From Bacteroidales bacterium H3 (GTDB lineage Bacteria; Bacteroidota; Bacteroidia; Bacteroidales; Muribaculaceae): DNA of 64,000 nt. This document shows positions 1-8,033 of the stretch, in pieces. Every line of letters begins with the position of its first letter. The stretch's first letter is position 1. Location of the stretch: positions 9,236 to 73,235 of the forward strand of contig DAAN01000019.1 in the NCBI GenBank assembly GCA_001701135.1, written 5' to 3'. A program made the position numbers and the translations under genes. The notes under the pieces are model-generated. The model saw only the letters and a program-made list of their open reading frames with translations, made no database searches and was not told where the DNA came from.

Positions 1-1349
1 CCGGCGGCAAAGCCGCCGATGGTCTCAGCCCCGTCGACGTGGTGAAATTCACCGCAGCCTACGCAACTCTCATCCGTAAAACCACAACCCGTACATCGAA
101 CCTCATCGTTGTCGGCCGCGACGCCCGTCTGTCGGGCAAGATGGTCGACTCGCTCGTCACCGGCACGCTCTGCGCCATGGGCTTCGATGTGGTGAATATC
201 GGGCTGGCATCCACCCCCACCACCGAAATCGCCGTTGTCGGCGAGGGCGCCTGCGGCGGCATTATCCTCACCGCATCGCACAACCCCGTGCAGTGGAACG
301 CGCTGAAACTTCTCAACGAAAACGGCGAGTTCCTCACCGACGCCGAGGGGAAGGAGGTGCTCCGCATCGCCGAATCACAGGAATTCACCTTTGCAGAAGT
401 TGACCGGCTGGGACACGAACTCCACGACGACACATGGAATATTCGCCACATCCGCAAGGTTCTTGATCTGAAACTGGTAGACACCGAGGCTATCCGCAAA
501 GCCGGTTTCACCGTGGCAGTCGACGCCGTGAATTCGGTGGGCGGCATCGTGATTCCACAGCTGCTCAGAGCTTTAGGTGTGGAAAATATCATCGAACTAA
601 ATTGCGAAGCCACCGGACGTTTCGCCCATACTCCCGAACCTATCCCCGAAAATCTCACCCAGATCGCCGACCTGATGAAGCATGGACGCGCCGATGTAGG
701 CTTCGTGGTCGACCCCGACGTTGACCGTCTGGCCATCGTGATGGAAAACGGCGAGATGTTTGTCGAGGAGTATACCCTCGTGGCTGTCGCCGACTATATT
801 CTCGGGCATACACCCGGCGCCACTGTGAGCAACCTCAGCTCTTCGCGCGCTCTTCGCGATGTCACCGTGAAACATGGCTGCAACTACACTCCCGCCGCTG
901 TAGGCGAAGTAAATGTAGTAACCAAGATGAAAGAGACAGGCGCCGTAATCGGCGGCGAGGGAAACGGCGGTGTGATCTATCCTGAAGCCCACTATGGCCG
1001 CGACGCGCTTGTTGGCGTGGCACTTTTCCTGACCCTCCTTGCCAAGAGCGGCAAGAAAGTATCGGAACTTAAAGCCACCTATCCGCAATATGCGATTGCC
1101 AAGAACAAGGTGCAGCTCACTCCCGAAATCGACGTCGATGCCATTCTCGAAGCGATGAAACAGCGTTACAGCAACGAAAAAATCACCGACATCGATGGCG
1201 TGAAAATCGACTTTCCCGAATCGTGGGTTCATCTGCGCAAATCCAACACCGAACCTATCATCCGCATCTACGCCGAAGCCCACACTATGGAGGAAGCCGA
1301 AAAACTGGCCGACGACATCAAAGGTGTGATTGCCGAAATCTCCAGATAA
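1..1349 (+). CDS. glmM: Phosphohexomutase, probable phosphoglucosamine mutase (5' end outside window)
   Basis: Alpha-D-phosphohexomutase family. GlmM converts glucosamine-6-phosphate to glucosamine-1-phosphate on the way to UDP-GlcNAc for peptidoglycan and LPS; family members may also act on mannose or glucose phosphates. The reading frame is open from base 3 with in-frame residues GGKAADGLSPVDVVKF, so the true start lies upstream and the GTG at 39 is internal. Visible motifs, in order: the catalytic phosphoserine loop TASHNP, the metal loop DPDVDRL, the sugar-specificity loop GGEGNGG, and the C-terminal phosphate-binding loop RKSNTEPIIRIY. Mutase identity is clear; substrate specificity is inferred from the short GlmM-like organisation found in Bacteroidales. 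The C-terminus is followed after 45 bp by an NlpC/P60 gene on the same strand. Confidence 0.88.
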   Translation, partial: GGKAADGLSPVDVVKFTAAYATLIRKTTTRTSNLIVVGRDARLSGKMVDSLVTGTLCAMGFDVVNIGLASTPTTEIAVVGEGACGGIILTASHNPVQWNALKLLNENGEFLTDAEGKEVLRIAESQEFTFAEVDRLGHELHDDTWNIRHIRKVLDLKLVDTEAIRKAGFTVAVDAVNSVGGIVIPQLLRALGVENIIELNCEATGRFAHTPEPIPENLTQIADLMKHGRADVGFVVDPDVDRLAIVMENGEMFVEEYTLVAVADYILGHTPGATVSNLSSSRALRDVTVKHGCNYTPAAVGEVNVVTKMKETGAVIGGEGNGGVIYPEAHYGRDALVGVALFLTLLAKSGKKVSELKATYPQYAIAKNKVQLTPEIDVDAILEAMKQRYSNEKITDIDGVKIDFPESWVHLRKSNTEPIIRIYAEAHTMEEAEKLADDIKGVIAEISR

Positions 1350-1380
1350 TACCCGAAATCTCCAGATATCAAGGAGATTT
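1333..1380 (+). repeat. Short direct repeat and hairpin after the mutase gene
   Basis: A 16-bp word (CCGAAATCTCCAGATA) occurs at 1333-1348, at the end of the mutase gene, and again at 1353-1368. The second copy forms a hairpin (AAATCTCC at 1357-1364 with GGAGATTT at 1373-1380). No T-tract follows, so it is a poor terminator. It looks like a small local duplication across the stop codon. Confidence 0.5.
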
Positions 1381-1394
1381 ATAAACAACTGAAT

Positions 1395-2327
1395 ATGCCC
1401 ATATTCCGACGTCTCTCCCTATTAGCCTTGATTGCCGTTGCTGCCACTGTGGCAGCAACGGCAGCCGACTGGGCGCAGCCGCGCGTATCGGTGGCAATTC
1501 TGCGCTCCACCACCTCACATGCCGCCGAGCAGGTATCGCAGGTGGTGATGGGCACCCCGCTGCAGATCACCGAGCGCAAAGGTGAGTGGTGGCGTGTGGA
1601 AACGCCTGAAGGCTATTCGGGCTACGTGCGCTCCAACACCCTGGTCGCCGCCGACAATGACCGCATGACCCGTTGGCGCAAGAGCCGCAGAGCCATCGTG
1701 CATTCCGACCGCACGGAATATATTACCGCAACACCCGAAATATCAGGCGAGCGCGTCAGTGACGTGGTGCCGGGGTGCATTCTTGAGGTCGAAGGGGACG
1801 CTGTGGGTGAAATGATTCCTGTTCGTATTCCCGACGGGAGAAGCGGCTTTATATCTCCCGAAGTGCTGATGCCGCTCGAGGAGTGGGCCGCGCAGAGATT
1901 TGTGCCGGCAGAGATGCCCCTGTATGCAGCCCGAATGATGGGAGTACCCTACGTGTGGGGCGGCACATCGGTCAACGGCATGGATTGCTCGGGACTGACA
2001 CAGATAGCGGCCTACCGGCAGGGCGTGATGATAAAACGCGACGCGGACGAGCAGGTTGCCGACGGCACAAAAATCAATAAATCAGACTATTCGCTCTTTC
2101 TTCCCGGCGACCTCCTGTTTTTCGGCAACACCCGCACCGGCCGGATCACACATGTGGCGATTTCCACCGGCGGCCCCTCATACATCCATCAGTCGGCCCG
2201 TGTGCGCCGTTCATCGCTCGACCCTGATGCCGCTGACTATGAGAACCCCGGGCTGATAGCCGTCCGTCGAATCGATCCTGAAACCGCAGAGCGTCTTGCG
2301 CTCCGCAACCATCCCTGGTATTTCTGA
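1395..2327 (+). CDS. Exported NlpC/P60 (C40) peptidase with SH3-like domains
   Basis: Probable cell-wall endopeptidase that cleaves the gamma-D-Glu to diamino-acid bond of murein peptides in the periplasm. The N-terminus has a short basic stretch and a hydrophobic, Ala-rich segment ending near residue 24 (signal peptide). Two SH3-like modules follow: one around residues 35-85 with WWRVETPEGYSGYV, and a second around 90-155 with IRIP-type strands and GFISPEVL. The C-terminal NlpC/P60 domain begins near residue 170, with the catalytic Cys in GMDCSGLTQ and the His in RITHVAIS. The 310-residue length suits the Bacteroidales two-SH3 plus NlpC/P60 group. The next gene is on the opposite strand and converges, with 45 bp between the stop codons. 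Confidence 0.88.
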   Translation: MPIFRRLSLLALIAVAATVAATAADWAQPRVSVAILRSTTSHAAEQVSQVVMGTPLQITERKGEWWRVETPEGYSGYVRSNTLVAADNDRMTRWRKSRRAIVHSDRTEYITATPEISGERVSDVVPGCILEVEGDAVGEMIPVRIPDGRSGFISPEVLMPLEEWAAQRFVPAEMPLYAARMMGVPYVWGGTSVNGMDCSGLTQIAAYRQGVMIKRDADEQVADGTKINKSDYSLFLPGDLLFFGNTRTGRITHVAISTGGPSYIHQSARVRRSSLDPDAADYENPGLIAVRRIDPETAERLALRNHPWYF

Positions 2328-2372
2328 CAAGTAAGTACCGTAGAATTCTATATTGAATATCGCCACGCGCAA

Positions 2373-3344
2373 TCACGGTTCCCGTGAAAAACGCAGTGTT
2401 GCCGATTCTGCCGGGAAATGCAGTTCCATGATTGCGCCGGTGATCGACGCCCAGGCTCCCTCAAAACCGGCATCACCGTTGGCATCGGCCCAACGGAGTG
2501 TGTAATTATCCTGAAAGACAGTGGGTTCCACATGCCCTTTGCGCATACCCTCCCGCCAGTCGTCGGCATTGACCTCAGCACCGCCAAGGTAAATCAGATC
2601 GTAGCCTGTGCCGGCCTTCACCACTGCGATGCGATAATCCCCTCCTCGACGGGCGCGCCGGGTGTCAAGATCGCAATCCATGTAAGTGTACACCCCTTCC
2701 ACCATATCGTAAGGTGCTTCGGCAAGATAGCGCTCCACATCGTCGGCGCATTGCCAGCGGGTGTCGCGCGCCTCGGGCAACGGTCGACTGTCAAGATTAA
2801 CCGAAATCACTTCGGCGGGAAGCAACGCCTTGACTCTCACGGCTGCTACATTCGCTAAACCGGCAATCGTCCCCGCAGGGGTATATGAGTCATAGCCAAA
2901 CCACGTTTCCCAATCGCTATTTCCCTCACTGGTGAGTTGTAAGGTGCAAGTGCCTACCGACGCCTCAACTTCGGTTTCAACCGGTGTACGATCACAACCG
3001 GGAAAAGTCAGAACAAAACGTCGTGAGTCATCATCATCGGCATTCCTTATTCTCCCCAACATAATCTCTACAGCCTGAAGTTCAACACTGTCGGCCGACA
3101 GCAACGATACTCTGCACAATGGTTGATCTGTTGCCGAACGACGCCATGCGTTGCCTACCGACATCACCAACTCCAGAGATTTCACAATGCCGTCGTCGTA
3201 GCCAACTTCAATGCACTCACCCCGACTAAGTTTCTTATTGTCGGCAACGAGCACCCCTGAAAGAGCCGAAGCCTCCACGGCAAGGGAAAACAGCAACAGG
3301 AATGCAAGGGAAAACAGCAACAGAAATGTAAGAGTTTGTTTCAT
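2373..3344 (-). CDS. Exported protein of unknown function
   Basis: A 323-residue protein that I do not recognise. The start at 3344 (MKQTLTF) is preferred over an upstream in-frame codon because it places a signal peptide at the N-terminus and avoids overlapping the end of miaA; that leaves 23 bp to miaA. The signal peptide is odd: its hydrophobic core FLLLFSLA is present twice because of a 24-bp tandem duplication. The mature part has several Cys residues (for example RGECIEVGY, QPLCRVSLL, FPGCDRTP, GTCTLQL), a mixed strand-like pattern, and a C-terminal half with DYRIAVVKAGTGYDLIYLGG. It is probably the last gene of a minus-strand transcript with miaA and the genes before it. No function is assigned. 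Confidence 0.7.
   Translation of the reverse strand: MKQTLTFLLLFSLAFLLLFSLAVEASALSGVLVADNKKLSRGECIEVGYDDGIVKSLELVMSVGNAWRRSATDQPLCRVSLLSADSVELQAVEIMLGRIRNADDDDSRRFVLTFPGCDRTPVETEVEASVGTCTLQLTSEGNSDWETWFGYDSYTPAGTIAGLANVAAVRVKALLPAEVISVNLDSRPLPEARDTRWQCADDVERYLAEAPYDMVEGVYTYMDCDLDTRRARRGGDYRIAVVKAGTGYDLIYLGGAEVNADDWREGMRKGHVEPTVFQDNYTLRWADANGDAGFEGAWASITGAIMELHFPAESATLRFSREP
3280..3327 (-). repeat. 24-bp tandem duplication in a signal-peptide coding region
   Basis: Two adjacent 24-bp copies (3280-3303 and 3304-3327) differ at a single base. Each encodes one copy of the eight-residue hydrophobic core FLLLFSLA. The near-identity points to a recent in-frame duplication. Confidence 0.85.
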
Positions 3345-3367
3345 GCGGCACTTTCGGAAACAGAAAA

Positions 3368-4303
3368 TTAAACATGCTCCCGGTGTTGGCAACGGTAGAT
3401 TTCCAACGCCTGGCGGGCAAACTCTTCACGCGGCAAGGCTCCCGAGAGCCAATGAATCCTGAAACCGCGTCGTTCCGAGCCGCGGAACCATGTCATCTGC
3501 CGCTTGGCAAACTGGTGGATCGCGATTTCAAGCTGTCGACGCATTTCGTCATATGAGGTTTTCCCAATCAGATACTCTGTGACAAATTTATATTCGAGTC
3601 CGTAATATATGAGGTTTTCCGGAGGTATGCCCTCGTCGAGCAGCCGGCGTACCTCGTCAACCATCCCCTCGCGGAGCCGCGCGTCAAGTCGCGCCGAAAT
3701 GCGTTGCCGGCGCACTTCGCGGCTAACGTCAACACCTATTATGGTGGCTCGCCGAGGCACCCCGTCGCGGGCGGCACGGGCCTCGTCGGGATGGTCAATA
3801 TAGTACTGTTCGATTTCAATGGCACGGATAGCCCGCTGGCAGGTGTCGACATCGGTGGTATTGTGCAACGTCTTCATCGCAGCGAGCATTTCGGTAAGCT
3901 GATCAAGCGACAACGGAGCCAGCCTGCTGCGCAGCGGGCGGTTTTCGGGCACCTCGGGCAGGCGGAGACCTTTAAGAAGCGACTCAACATACAGGCCACT
4001 GCCTCCACAGAGCACCGGCACACGCCCCCGGACATTGATTTCGTCAATGCACCGGCCCGCATCTCTGAGATACTGGAAAAGATTATACTTCTCCCCTGCT
4101 GCCGCCACATCAATCATGTGGAACGGCACATCGCCATATTCACAAAGATCTTTTCCGGTGCCGATGTCCATGCCGCGGTAGACCTGACGGGAGTCACCGC
4201 TGACAATCTCACCTCCGCAGAGTCGTGCAACTTCCACGGCAAAACCGGTCTTTCCGGAAGCCGTAGGACCCACGATGGCCAGTATCGGATTGTCAGTATT
4301 CAT
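3368..4303 (-). CDS. miaA: tRNA dimethylallyltransferase
   Basis: MiaA transfers a dimethylallyl group to N6 of A37 in tRNAs that read codons starting with U, the first step of ms2i6A formation. The P-loop GPTASGKT is at residues 12-19, followed by SGDSRQVYRGMDIGTGK, which is typical of the family, and by the central FHMIDV and LCGGSGLY motifs. The 311-residue length is normal. The ATG at 4303 directly precedes the P-loop segment. The gene sits 53 bp after a membrane-protein gene and 23 bp before an exported-protein gene, all on the minus strand, so co-transcription is likely. Identification is firm. Confidence 0.96.
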   Translation of the reverse strand: MNTDNPILAIVGPTASGKTGFAVEVARLCGGEIVSGDSRQVYRGMDIGTGKDLCEYGDVPFHMIDVAAAGEKYNLFQYLRDAGRCIDEINVRGRVPVLCGGSGLYVESLLKGLRLPEVPENRPLRSRLAPLSLDQLTEMLAAMKTLHNTTDVDTCQRAIRAIEIEQYYIDHPDEARAARDGVPRRATIIGVDVSREVRRQRISARLDARLREGMVDEVRRLLDEGIPPENLIYYGLEYKFVTEYLIGKTSYDEMRRQLEIAIHQFAKRQMTWFRGSERRGFRIHWLSGALPREEFARQALEIYRCQHREHV

Positions 4304-4356
4304 GGATGAATGGCGAAATCAATTGTAAGGCAGACGTATAGACTGAATCAACGGAA

Positions 4357-5727
4357 TCAATATGTGAATAAATTCACCCGGCATCCCTGGCCGGAAATCA
4401 TATCCTGCAACTTGTGGAAGAAGCGGCGGATGCGGAAGAAACGCTGATCTTCATTGTTATGCCCCACCCGTAGCCACAGAGGGTCGTTGTAGTCGACACT
4501 CCAGCTGCGGATGTCGCGCAGACGGAATGTGGGCTTATAATGTTTAAACCGATAGAGACGACGGCCCGACCGATCGTAAGTCTTCCATGCCATGGCCACG
4601 CGGTATATTCGCTTCAACTCCGAATTCAGATCGGCTGAAGTCAGATGCTGCGTCATCAGCTCCTGAATCATGGGCAAGGTCATCCACTCGCCCTGCAGCC
4701 GGCTGTCGACCATTTCATCAGGCGAATCGAGAAATGCGAAGAAATGGCAGATATTGCGGTAAGTGACCTTGTCGGGGCTGTCATATACAGGTCGGATCTC
4801 GGCATCGGAGATTCCTGAAATCTGCTGAAAAAGCTGCTGGGCCTGCATCTGTCCCACCTTATCCTGATAAGGGAGCACAATCCGGGCAGGAGTGTCGAAC
4901 CGCTTCACCACCTGGCCGTTGTCGAAATTTCGGTCAGTGGCAGTGATGTCCATCAGCATCTTGTCGCCGCTGAGCACAAGGAATCTCACAGTGGTCGACG
5001 AGGGATTCTCGATCATATGAGTTGAATCCTGGTGACAATAGAAGACCCACAAGGAATAATAGCGCCAGCCGAGGTACACAAGCGAGAGCACAAACAGCGA
5101 CACCGGCATCCAGATGAAAAAGAAGAAGTCGGCGTTGTTGAGGTTGACATTTACGTAATAAGTGAGGTAATATGCCCACGTAACAACAGCAATCACGCCG
5201 GAAAGAATCATCAGCAGGCGCGACTGATAGCGCCATTCCCTGCGGTATAACCTACCGATGAAACCGTTTTCCACCACATTGCCATAGCGGAGATGACACA
5301 TCTGGCACACAAGAGGTTCATTGCGCTGCAGGAGGAAAAAAGCGGTGACGATGGCGGTCACGGGCGCACTGATTAATATGGCAATGATCGGATGCTGCAT
5401 GTTCACGGGCTGACCGGTCAACTCGAAATCGTCAACATCCCCGCCCCAGAAATACCGTAGCGAACTCACACAGGCCACGGCAAGGAGAATCACCGACATT
5501 TCGGAATAAAGCCGGCTGCATCCGGGCACCCGCTGCGCTCTCTGGCGATTGCGTGCAATCTGGAGCAGAATATATGCGGTCAGACACACCGGAGGCATCC
5601 ATTTTGCGCTGACATAAGGAGACAAAAGAACCAACATAGCCAGCAACCCCACGGCCACGGCCCAGTTCTGCCACAAACCGAAGATTGCAGCACTCATCCC
5701 ATCGCGGCGGTCATTGGAATGGATCAT
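4357..5727 (-). CDS. Multi-spanning membrane protein of unknown function
   Basis: A 456-residue protein not recognised from sequence. The N-terminal half contains about six hydrophobic segments (near residues 17-37, 44-60, 76-93, 110-132, 168-190 and 198-222). A short loop between the fourth and fifth has a CxxC pair (CQMCHLRYG). The C-terminal half, from about residue 225, is soluble, rich in charged and aromatic residues, and predicted to be cytosolic by the run of basic residues near the last membrane segment. An alternative start exists at 5697 (MSAAIFG). It begins 11 bp after the dipeptidyl peptidase gene, so the two are probably one operon. Confidence 0.72.
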   Translation of the reverse strand: MIHSNDRRDGMSAAIFGLWQNWAVAVGLLAMLVLLSPYVSAKWMPPVCLTAYILLQIARNRQRAQRVPGCSRLYSEMSVILLAVACVSSLRYFWGGDVDDFELTGQPVNMQHPIIAILISAPVTAIVTAFFLLQRNEPLVCQMCHLRYGNVVENGFIGRLYRREWRYQSRLLMILSGVIAVVTWAYYLTYYVNVNLNNADFFFFIWMPVSLFVLSLVYLGWRYYSLWVFYCHQDSTHMIENPSSTTVRFLVLSGDKMLMDITATDRNFDNGQVVKRFDTPARIVLPYQDKVGQMQAQQLFQQISGISDAEIRPVYDSPDKVTYRNICHFFAFLDSPDEMVDSRLQGEWMTLPMIQELMTQHLTSADLNSELKRIYRVAMAWKTYDRSGRRLYRFKHYKPTFRLRDIRSWSVDYNDPLWLRVGHNNEDQRFFRIRRFFHKLQDMISGQGCRVNLFTY

Positions 5728-5738
5728 AAGTAAACTTC

Positions 5739-7967
5739 TTATCGGAGATTCTTGTCAAAATAGTCAATCATGCGGCCATAGACCAAAGCCCGGGAATTGC
5801 AGCCGTTGATTGAATGATTCATATTAGGGAACAGCAGCATATCGCAAGTGAGATTGGCCTCCTCAAGGCGGCTCACAAACTCTATGGTGTTCGACAAGTG
5901 CACATTGTCATCGGCGGTGCCGTGCATAATCAGCAGGGGGCAGACGAGATTGCCGGCACGGTTGACAGGCGCCGACGCCTTGTAGCCATCCTCATTTTCC
6001 TGAGGCGTGAGCATAAAGCGCTCGGTGTATATCGTGTCGTAATAGCGCCAGGAGGTTACCGGAGCCACAGCCACTGCAGCCTTAAAGATCGAAGCGGGGT
6101 CAGTTGCCGCCATGAGAGTTTCGTAGCCCCCATAGCTCCACCCCGCAATGCCGATGCGGTCGGCATCGACAAAGGGCAGCTGTGCGGCATAGCGCGCCAC
6201 ATTCAGCTGATCAATAGTTTCGTAATGTCCGAGATTTTTGTAAACCACATCGCGGAATGCCGTGCCGCGGAAACCGGTGCCACGCGGATCGACACAGATT
6301 ACCACGAACCCGCGTCGGGCGGCAGCGTAATAGTCCCAGTCCATGCGCCAGCGATTCACCACTTCCTGCGAACCGGGACCGCTGTATTGCCACACAATCA
6401 CAGGGTATTTCCTCGAGGAGTCGAATCCTGTGGGTTTTATCATGTAGCCGTTGAGCATTGTGCCGTCGGAATTCATCTGGAAGAACTCTTTGACAGGAGC
6501 TGATGCATAGCGCGAAGCATACGTTGCATTATCCTCAAGCACACGCAGTTCCTTGGCCTTGCCGTTGTAGAGAGTGTGGCGCGGCGGAGTGGCTGCGTTG
6601 CTGTAGTTCAACACAAAATAATTCATGGCAGGCGCAAACTCGGCCGCTCCCCATCCTTCGGGAGCAGAGAGATTCTCGGTCTTTTTCCCCTGACGGTCGC
6701 GTCGCTGAACCACCCGGTTCACCGCACCCTTGTCGCCCTGTCCGAGAGCCTGACCTGTCACCTGGAAATAAGTGTAGCCCTGGGCATCCGTGCCATAATA
6801 AGCGGTGGCATCGAATTCACCGGAGGTAATCTGCCGCAGCATCTGGCCGTTATAGCTATACTCGTAGAAATGATTCCAGCCCGAGCGTTCCGACTGAACC
6901 ACAAACGACTCCGCCCCCCAGTGAATATCCTCGTAGGCCGCCGAGTTGAGCCATGCCTTGGCCTCCTCCACCAGCACGGATTTAATCACCGTAGACTTCG
7001 GATTGACATTATAGATTTCCATACGGTTCTGAGCGCGGTTAAGAGTGACCGCCATCAGACGATCGCCCTGGTTGCCGCCGTAGGCGATGCGCGGAATATA
7101 TTCGATTTTCGGGTCGGGAAGTGTTATATCCTTGATTTTGCGGGTGTCGACATCGTAGCTGTGAAGCGTAACCATGGAGTTGGGTTCACCGGCCACGGGA
7201 TATTTGTAAGAGAAGGTGCCGGGATAGAGCGCATATTTGTCGGATGCGTTGCAATAGCCCTGATACAGCGGAAAAGAGAATTTGGGCACGCGTTGCTCGT
7301 CGTAGCGCAGATAGCAGAGTGTAGTGTTGTCGGGCGACCACGTCATTGAGCAGTCGGTGGCGAACTCCTCCTCATACGACCAGTCGGGGATACCGTTGAT
7401 CACCTTGTCCACGGCACCGTCGCGCGTCACCTGCACCTCGGAATCATAGTCGATTTTTTTGATGTAAATGTTATTCTCCGCAACAAAGGCCACCATGCGT
7501 CCGTCGGGAGAGAATAGCGGCGCCTGCTGTCGGGCGAACTGCTTCGACAACGGACGCAGTATGTTGCGTTTGATTTCAAACACATACCAGTCTGCCAGAA
7601 AAGAGTGACGGTAGACAGGCTGCTTTTCTGTGTAGAGAGCGAGTTTGGTACCGTCGGGGCTGAGGCGGAAATCGGCCACCTGCGATATGGAATTCTCGCG
7701 GGTGTGAGTCACGTCGAGCACCGTCTCGAGGAGCTTGCCTGTGGCCGTTTCGTACCGGCCAATCTGACGGCCGTCGTCGCTCAGCAGCAGATAGCTCTCG
7801 CCGTCGGGCATATATGTGAAACTTTTAGGAGATTTCGCGATATTCTCGGGATAGACATACGGGGCAATGCCTTTCACGTCGACATTGGCACCGGAAGCAA
7901 CTGCGGGAGCCATGGCGCAAAGCAGCGAGACTGCAATGGATATATTTTTAAGCAAACTCATTTTCAA
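5739..7967 (-). CDS. Dipeptidyl peptidase IV, S9 family serine peptidase
   Basis: Removes X-Pro or X-Ala dipeptides from peptide N-termini, most likely in the periplasm. An N-terminal signal peptide (about 26 residues, ending VASGA) is followed by a beta-propeller domain with repeated SPDG-type turns (LSPDGTKLA, FSPDGRMVA, WSPDNTTL). The C-terminal alpha/beta hydrolase domain carries the catalytic Ser near residue 611 in GWSYGGY, the Asp near 686 in GTADDNVH, and the His near 718 in MNHSI. A pair of glutamates in DWSYEEEF matches the substrate N-terminus-binding motif of DPP IV. The 742-residue length is normal. It may start three codons later at MSLLKN. Asaccharolytic and gut Bacteroidales use such enzymes to process host or dietary peptides. 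Confidence 0.94.
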   Translation of the reverse strand: MKMSLLKNISIAVSLLCAMAPAVASGANVDVKGIAPYVYPENIAKSPKSFTYMPDGESYLLLSDDGRQIGRYETATGKLLETVLDVTHTRENSISQVADFRLSPDGTKLALYTEKQPVYRHSFLADWYVFEIKRNILRPLSKQFARQQAPLFSPDGRMVAFVAENNIYIKKIDYDSEVQVTRDGAVDKVINGIPDWSYEEEFATDCSMTWSPDNTTLCYLRYDEQRVPKFSFPLYQGYCNASDKYALYPGTFSYKYPVAGEPNSMVTLHSYDVDTRKIKDITLPDPKIEYIPRIAYGGNQGDRLMAVTLNRAQNRMEIYNVNPKSTVIKSVLVEEAKAWLNSAAYEDIHWGAESFVVQSERSGWNHFYEYSYNGQMLRQITSGEFDATAYYGTDAQGYTYFQVTGQALGQGDKGAVNRVVQRRDRQGKKTENLSAPEGWGAAEFAPAMNYFVLNYSNAATPPRHTLYNGKAKELRVLEDNATYASRYASAPVKEFFQMNSDGTMLNGYMIKPTGFDSSRKYPVIVWQYSGPGSQEVVNRWRMDWDYYAAARRGFVVICVDPRGTGFRGTAFRDVVYKNLGHYETIDQLNVARYAAQLPFVDADRIGIAGWSYGGYETLMAATDPASIFKAAVAVAPVTSWRYYDTIYTERFMLTPQENEDGYKASAPVNRAGNLVCPLLIMHGTADDNVHLSNTIEFVSRLEEANLTCDMLLFPNMNHSINGCNSRALVYGRMIDYFDKNLR

Positions 7968-8033
7968 ATAGTTTGAAACGGTAATAACTGTGTCGGCAAA
8001 TGGTTGTGATGATGTTATCAGGGGATGATGTGA

